Origin: Microbacterium amylolyticum
GTDB lineage: Bacteria; Actinomycetota; Actinomycetes; Actinomycetales; Microbacteriaceae
Length of the DNA stretch: 64,000 nucleotides
NCBI RefSeq assembly: GCF_011046975.1
Contig: NZ_CP049253.1
Coordinates: forward strand, 1,178,001 to 1,242,000
Reading direction: 5' to 3'
This document shows, one piece after another, positions 60,267 to 64,000 of the stretch (positions are counted from its first letter, which is position 1; every line of letters starts with the position of its first letter). The notes beneath the pieces are model-generated. The model was not told the DNA's origin. It ran no database searches and worked only from the letters and a program-made list of their open reading frames with translations. The translations under genes were made by a program, and so were the position numbers.

Positions 60267-60786
60267 CGTACCCGCTCGTATCTGAGCTCGCCGAGTACGG
60301 CATCCCCGTCACGGTGTCGTGCCGGGTCCTCAAGCTCGCCCGCCAGCCCTACTACCGGTGGCGCAACGACCCTGTCCGGGACGCGGACGTGCTCCGCGCG
60401 CACCGGATCAACGTCCTGCACGACGCTCACCACGACGATCCGACGTTCGGATACCGATACCTCGCCGACGAGGCCCGCCGTGCGGGTTGGCGGATGAGCT
60501 GACGGACGGCATGGAAGTTGTGTTCTCAGGCGGGGATTCTCTCGTCTGCGCAGCGCCGCCGTGGTGAGGTCGCTGGCTGCATCCTGCATGCCGACAGGGG
60601 CAGTCAGTGCTGCAGACGAACGTGCTCAACCAGCAGCGGTGGGCAACGCGGCAGGAACTTCGACTGGCCATCGTCGTCTGGATCGAGCGGAAATACCACC
60701 GGCAACGAGCACAGGACACCCTCGGTGGGTTGACGCCCATCGAGTTCGAAGCCAAGCTAACCGAGCCGCTCACACTCGCGGCCTAA
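60263..60786 (+). pseudogene. IS3 orfB, copy 2 (nonsense plus two deletions)
   Basis: Starts like copy 1 but a C-to-T change makes TGA at 60500-60502 (after GWRMS). Beyond it, one deletion joins CAGCGCCGCC to the sequence GTGGTGAGG (loss of the first catalytic Asp), and another removes the segment between GGCAGTCAGT and GCTGCAGACG (loss of the Glu). Only the middle Asp (HADRGSQ) remains. Both joints show short homology. Confidence 0.92.
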
Positions 60787-60883
60787 ACCGAAACTGTCAC
60801 CAGTTCGTTCCTCACGCCCTCATCCTCGACCCAGACAAGGCCAGCGACGCCCACACGTGGTCCGCGGCCCACGCCGCCACAAC

Positions 60884-60938
60884 GCAAAAGTCCGAAGCCC
60901 CAACACCATCCATTTGGCTGCATATTGGAACTTCGGAC
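60884..60938 (-). terminator. Terminator on the chromosomal side of the tRNA-Arg fragment
   Basis: Minus-strand stem GTCCGAAG..CTTCGGAC followed by CTTTTG. It is placed just downstream of the tRNA fragment's 3' end, as expected for the tRNA-Arg transcript. Confidence 0.55.
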
Positions 60939-60944
60939 ATTATG

Positions 60945-60989
60945 TGCCCCTGACTGGACTCGAACCAGCGACACACGGTTTAGGAAACC
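60945..60989 (-). tRNA. 3' fragment of tRNA-Arg (CCT): attachment-site remnant
   Basis: 45 bp from the anticodon stem to the discriminator: GGTT-TCCTAAA-CC (anticodon CCT), variable GTGTC, T arm GCTGG-TTCGAGT-CCAGT, acceptor CAGGGGC plus A. The D arm and 5' acceptor half are absent. This is the usual outer att copy left when an element integrates at a tRNA 3' end. Confidence 0.85.
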
Positions 60990-61171
60990 ATCCAGTGCAG
61001 TAATCGATGCGTTGGACGCCGCCCCGATCGCATTCAGCGACAGCTCGGCAGCTCCGAATCGTGCGAACCAGTTCGAGCGGTTTCGCGCACTCCACCGACC
61101 CCACACCGACCCGGCTCCAAAGACAGGAGCGCTGCTCATGACGAGCTGCGCCTCCGGTTTCGGAGACCGCA

Positions 61172-62332
61172 GTGGATATCAAAGGGGACGCCCGCGAAAT
61201 AATCGCGGAGGTTCTGAGGCGTTCTGCCTGCGCCCGCCCATACGAGGTTGAGCGGGGGGTTTACGTGCGCTGCCAGTCGCGCCGTTCTGCCGCCTGCCCT
61301 TCCTGCGCCGCTCAATATCGCGGTGATTGGCAGCGCCTTGCCCGCTCTGGCATGTACGACGCCGATGGTCGGCCCGTCGAAGGTTACCGTTACTTCTTCA
61401 TCACGCTCTCGGCGCCGTCGTTCGGTGCCGTCCATCGAGTGCCGAAGCCCTGGGACAAGGTACGCCGTCGGTGCGCATGCGGCGCAGCGCACTCCCCCGA
61501 GGATGTCGAGCTACGAGGACTCCCCGTCAACATCGATGCCTACGATTACAACGGACAGGTGCGATGGCACGGCGGACTGTCGCGCCTGTGGTCGTCCTCG
61601 GTCGATGCCATGCGCCGCCAGGAGCCGTCGCTCGAATACTTCGTCGTTCGCGAGGTGCAGGCCCGGATGGCTCTGCACGCGCATGCGATCGTCCGCGTCC
61701 CTGCCGGGTCACCGTCGTCTGCTGCGAGTCTCGGTGCAGCTGCCCGACGAGCCGAGGCCGCTCATCCGGCAACCGGCGAGATGATGGCGTGGGGCCAGAA
61801 GGGCGTTCAGGACCGCGAGATCACCGCCCGCCGCCGCCACGAGGTCGATCTTCCGGTCAACATGTCGACTGCAGCCACACGCGTCATCTCCTACGTCTCG
61901 AAGGCCCTGAACTACAGCTTGAAGGACATCACACCTGGCCAGGACGTGGCGGGAAGCGATCCGTCACCGGACCGCCTGGCGTTCGTAGAACGATTGCGCG
62001 CTGCCGCTCGGCTTCACGTGCGATGCAAGGACTGCCCGGACGAAGGCCCCGTCAACTGCATCAGGGCGGCGCACCGCAACCTCGGGTACGGCGGTCACAC
62101 CGTCACGATGAGTCGCCCGACTGAGAATCGCACGGGGTGGTCGTTCTCGCAGCTCACACGAAAGCAGATACGTGAGGAGCGGATGGCCTGGGCAGCGGCG
62201 AATTACCCTGTGGCTGACGACGACACCAACGGCGAAGATCAGGCCTGGTGGGCGAGATTCGCGAACGATCTACGGGCTGAACGCGCCCGAGACGCCTGGG
62301 AAGCGAAAGAGCACGCACAAGCCGCTCCATGA
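61172..62332 (+). CDS. RepSA-like rolling-circle replication initiator
   Basis: 386 aa from GTG 61172. A zinc ribbon (CQSRRSAACPSCAAQYRGDW, about 32-51), FFITLSAPSFGAVHRVP (the RepSA signature, about 73-89), a second Cys set (RRRCACGAAH), the HUH metal motif MALHAHAIVRVP (about 162-173) and the catalytic Tyr segment ISYVSKALNYSLKD (about 229-242). Resembles pSAM2 RepSA, which nicks oriV of AICEs. Terminator follows at 62528. Confidence 0.85.
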   Translation: MDIKGDAREIIAEVLRRSACARPYEVERGVYVRCQSRRSAACPSCAAQYRGDWQRLARSGMYDADGRPVEGYRYFFITLSAPSFGAVHRVPKPWDKVRRRCACGAAHSPEDVELRGLPVNIDAYDYNGQVRWHGGLSRLWSSSVDAMRRQEPSLEYFVVREVQARMALHAHAIVRVPAGSPSSAASLGAAARRAEAAHPATGEMMAWGQKGVQDREITARRRHEVDLPVNMSTAATRVISYVSKALNYSLKDITPGQDVAGSDPSPDRLAFVERLRAAARLHVRCKDCPDEGPVNCIRAAHRNLGYGGHTVTMSRPTENRTGWSFSQLTRKQIREERMAWAAANYPVADDDTNGEDQAWWARFANDLRAERARDAWEAKEHAQAAP

Positions 62333-62527
62333 CGACCGCCCTACCAGCCAGCCTCATTGACGACGATGGGGCCATTCGTCATGTCCTACACCCGCGCAGG
62401 CGCCCGGTTGACGGCAAAGCGGCCAGAAACTGACGCCACCCGCCCTCGCACATCCCTTCCGAGGACTGGGGACGGGCGGCGCGGACCGGGCGAAGCCCGC
62501 ATGCCGCGACGCACGGCCACAGGCCGA

Positions 62528-62546
62528 GGGCCCGCGAAGCGGGCCC
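62528..62546 (+). terminator. Terminator after the rep gene
   Basis: GGGCCCGC-GAA-GCGGGCCC then CTTGTTC. The rest of 62333-62672 contains no gene I can support. Confidence 0.75.
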
Positions 62547-62672
62547 CTTGTTCATGGAAGGGGAATTTCCGCGGAGCGTGGTTTAGGGCGAGGTTCACTG
62601 TGCGAGCAGACATCGGCGTGTAACCGCCCGGAAAGCTGTCCCTCGTCGTCACCGATCGTGTAGAAATGTTCC

Positions 62673-62984
62673 GTGAGCGAGGTACCGATGTTCAAACCTT
62701 CACCGGGCATCCCGGAGATGATCCACTGCTCGCACTCGCGCCCGTTCGAGGAACGCACGATCGGAGCGCATCATGGTCCCGGACCCCACGCGTGCGACAA
62801 GGATCAGCACGACGACATGTGCCCGTGGTGGTCAGCGTACGGCGACGAATGGCGCGCTCAGGAGGCCACTGCAGTCGAAGCCCGTGACGACGACGCCAAC
62901 AGATTCGATCCCCAAAGAATGGCTGACCTCATCAACGAGAACGACTCCGCGACTTTAACCGTCAAGGAGTTGGCGGATAGATGA
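62673..62984 (+). CDS. Element-encoded hypothetical protein
   Basis: 103 aa from GTG 62673 (or ATG 62688, MFKPSPGIPEMI). His/Cys-containing and acidic: CSHSRPFEERTIGAHHG, HACDKDQHDDMCPWW, ending MADLINENDSATLTVKELAD. Cys and His spacing might form a small zinc site. Position after rep suggests an accessory gene of the element. No family recognised. Confidence 0.55.
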   Translation: MSEVPMFKPSPGIPEMIHCSHSRPFEERTIGAHHGPGPHACDKDQHDDMCPWWSAYGDEWRAQEATAVEARDDDANRFDPQRMADLINENDSATLTVKELADR

Positions 62985-63056
62985 TCCTCGATCGATTCGC
63001 GTGTCCATTCCGGATCATGCGCCGACGTAACGGCGAGGTTCCTTCTCTGACATCCT

Positions 63057-63842
63057 TCAGATCTCGACTCGCTCCCAGCGGCAAGCTATCGCCACGTTCG
63101 CTTCTTCTGTGGGCTCGACCAATAGCAGTTGAGCACCAAGCTCGGAGTCGTATCTATACCCAGCCCGCTGAAGGAGCTTGATCCACCGAGCCATGTCGCT
63201 ACGCACGCTTTTGCGTGGATGGCCGTGGGCGTCGAGCTTGGACCGATGCCCGGCGCTCGACACACTGAGGTCAATTACCCCGAAGCTATTCTTGGGCCCA
63301 CCCACCACGATGTCGGGTCGGACTAATTTGGGCGGTGCGCCGCGCCCCTCTTTCGGGGGTTCCGCCAGGAGCTGAGGCTGACCCCAGATCCATGTCCACT
63401 TTTCCTCCTTCGCGAAGTACCCGATCTCACGTCCAACCGCTGTGGCCGTAGGCGCAAGTCGATCGAACACCCAACGCCGGTCCGGCTCCGTCAGCTGGGA
63501 CAGATCGGCAACAGCGCCGCTCCAGTATGGTCCCGCAATATCGACCGTCAGGTTCGCACGCTCGAAAACGTTTCGATACGGAACGGACTCGGGAATCTCT
63601 TGAGGCTCGTCCCGACAATGCTCGGGGTATGGCGCTAGATCCTCGGCGAACTTCGCTTCGAGTGTCCCCTGGAGCCAATGCGCGTTTCGTCTGGCATCCT
63701 CCGCGAACTCTGCCTCGGATTTCTCGTAGGTAGCTTGGCCCCACCCGTCGCCCGGTCTCGCGCGAAACCTCACCGGCTTCGTGAATCTCATCGTCGCGGC
63801 TCGATCCACGAGCGTTCCAAGTAGCTGTTCCTTCGACATCAT
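63057..63842 (-). CDS. Element-encoded hypothetical protein, possibly nuclease-like
   Basis: 261 aa from ATG 63842. The N-terminal half is helical and acidic; the C-terminal half has RPDIVVGGPKNSFGVIDLSV (about 175-194), a D-x(n)-[I]-D-x-S pattern reminiscent of PD-(D/E)xK nucleases but with Ser for the Lys. No signal peptide. Convergent with the small gene at 62673. Function unknown. Confidence 0.55.
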   Translation of the reverse strand: MMSKEQLLGTLVDRAATMRFTKPVRFRARPGDGWGQATYEKSEAEFAEDARRNAHWLQGTLEAKFAEDLAPYPEHCRDEPQEIPESVPYRNVFERANLTVDIAGPYWSGAVADLSQLTEPDRRWVFDRLAPTATAVGREIGYFAKEEKWTWIWGQPQLLAEPPKEGRGAPPKLVRPDIVVGGPKNSFGVIDLSVSSAGHRSKLDAHGHPRKSVRSDMARWIKLLQRAGYRYDSELGAQLLLVEPTEEANVAIACRWERVEI

Positions 63843-64000
63843 GACGGCCTGGATCGACCCGACTTAGGTGGCCAATGGAGCACTACAGGGCCACCGCTAA
63901 TCGGGAAGCGGGAGCCGATCCATGCTCCCGGGTCCGGGTGCGAATCAACCTGGAACGACGCAAGTCCAAAATGGATTTTGCCGCCAGGGGCGATTCGCCA
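63843..64000. other. Right-edge gap inside the integrative element
   Basis: 158 bp upstream of the preceding minus-strand gene. A short stem GGGAGC..GCTCCC lies near 63910-63930; no gene is seen. The element continues beyond the window. Confidence 0.3.

Larger units (their letters stand above)
54840..60819. mobile_element. Composite-transposon-like unit: two direct IS3 copies around an ABC/TetR cargo
   Basis: Copies at 54840-56122 and 59892-60819 share orientation and nearly identical sequence. The 3.8 kb between them holds a three-gene export/membrane unit and its TetR regulator. Copy 2 has internal deletions and a nonsense codon. Whether this ever moved as a unit is inference. Confidence 0.6.
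59892..60819 (+). mobile_element. IS3-family insertion sequence, copy 2 (internally deleted)
   Basis: 928 bp; same ends as copy 1, ATG at the same distance (69 nt) from the left terminus. About 355 bp have been lost from orfB in two deletions. No target duplication found. Confidence 0.88.

Noticed and set aside
54837..60822. Target-site duplications around the IS3 copies
   Set aside because: The bases flanking each copy do not match, nor do crossed pairs; no duplication can be claimed.
1..64000. CRISPR arrays and rRNA genes
   Set aside because: No regularly spaced repeats and no rRNA sequence were seen; the direct repeats found are single pairs.

Overview
The window reads as a chromosomal segment of a high-GC actinobacterium, most likely Microbacteriaceae and close to Microbacterium. 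The basis is third-position GC bias throughout, frequent 4-nt ATGA/GTGA gene overlaps, GTG/TTG starts, and families typical of that group: a KtrAB K+ system, a TM0106-type nuclease-helicase, a DUF853 HerA-like ATPase, an Eis-like acetyltransferase, DUF6153, the galU/5-formyl-THF cyclo-ligase/FmdB/MscL block and a RepSA-like replication protein. The genus is an inference.

Positions 1-29,700 are mostly core: an ArsR-type regulator, KtrA/KtrB, a collapsed second Ktr locus, proC, tadA, upp, an Fe-S RecB nuclease-helicase, NAD synthetase, a MerR regulator, a deaminase, SbcCD, a HerA-like ATPase, a BASS transporter, a MOSC/Eis pair, a headless LysR/aldo-keto reductase scar, chrA and tRNA-Ala(CGC). 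A 30-bp perfect palindrome sits between tadA and upp.

Positions 29,800-39,523 form a catabolic locus. Seven genes on the minus strand (36,599 to 29,800), almost all overlapping by 4 nt, encode a cytosine-deaminase-like amidohydrolase, a complete NMT1/THI5-type ABC importer, a VAO-type FAD oxidase, a creatininase-type amidohydrolase and a PNPOx-type flavoprotein. Divergent from them are an XRE-cupin regulator and a phthalate-dioxygenase-type reductase; a second amidohydrolase with altered metal ligands faces the reductase. A perfect palindrome in the divergent promoter is the likely operator. Together this looks like uptake and ring-opening of an unidentified small N-heterocycle.

Positions 39,558-48,216 are again core: an acetyltransferase, galU, a folate enzyme, fmdB, mscL, a large SF1-like protein with broken Walker motifs, tag and ribokinase.

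From 48,173 rightward the segment is a mobile-element hotspot. First, a 3.2-kb island lies between two copies of the 3' end of the ribokinase gene; it carries a VbhA-like antitoxin, an IS110 element with a structured left end (candidate bridge RNA), a secreted protein and an orphan gene. Second, after Cds1, DUF6153 and DUF305 genes, a collapsed IS3 relic precedes a composite-transposon-like unit (54,840-60,819): two directly repeated IS3 copies flank a MacB-type ABC exporter, a GAP-family membrane protein and a TetR regulator with two palindromic operators. Third, at 60,945 there is a 3' fragment of tRNA-Arg(CCT) followed by a RepSA/HUH-type gene, the distal att end of an integrative element that runs off the right edge.

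All functions come from reading translated sequence and motifs; no database search was run.
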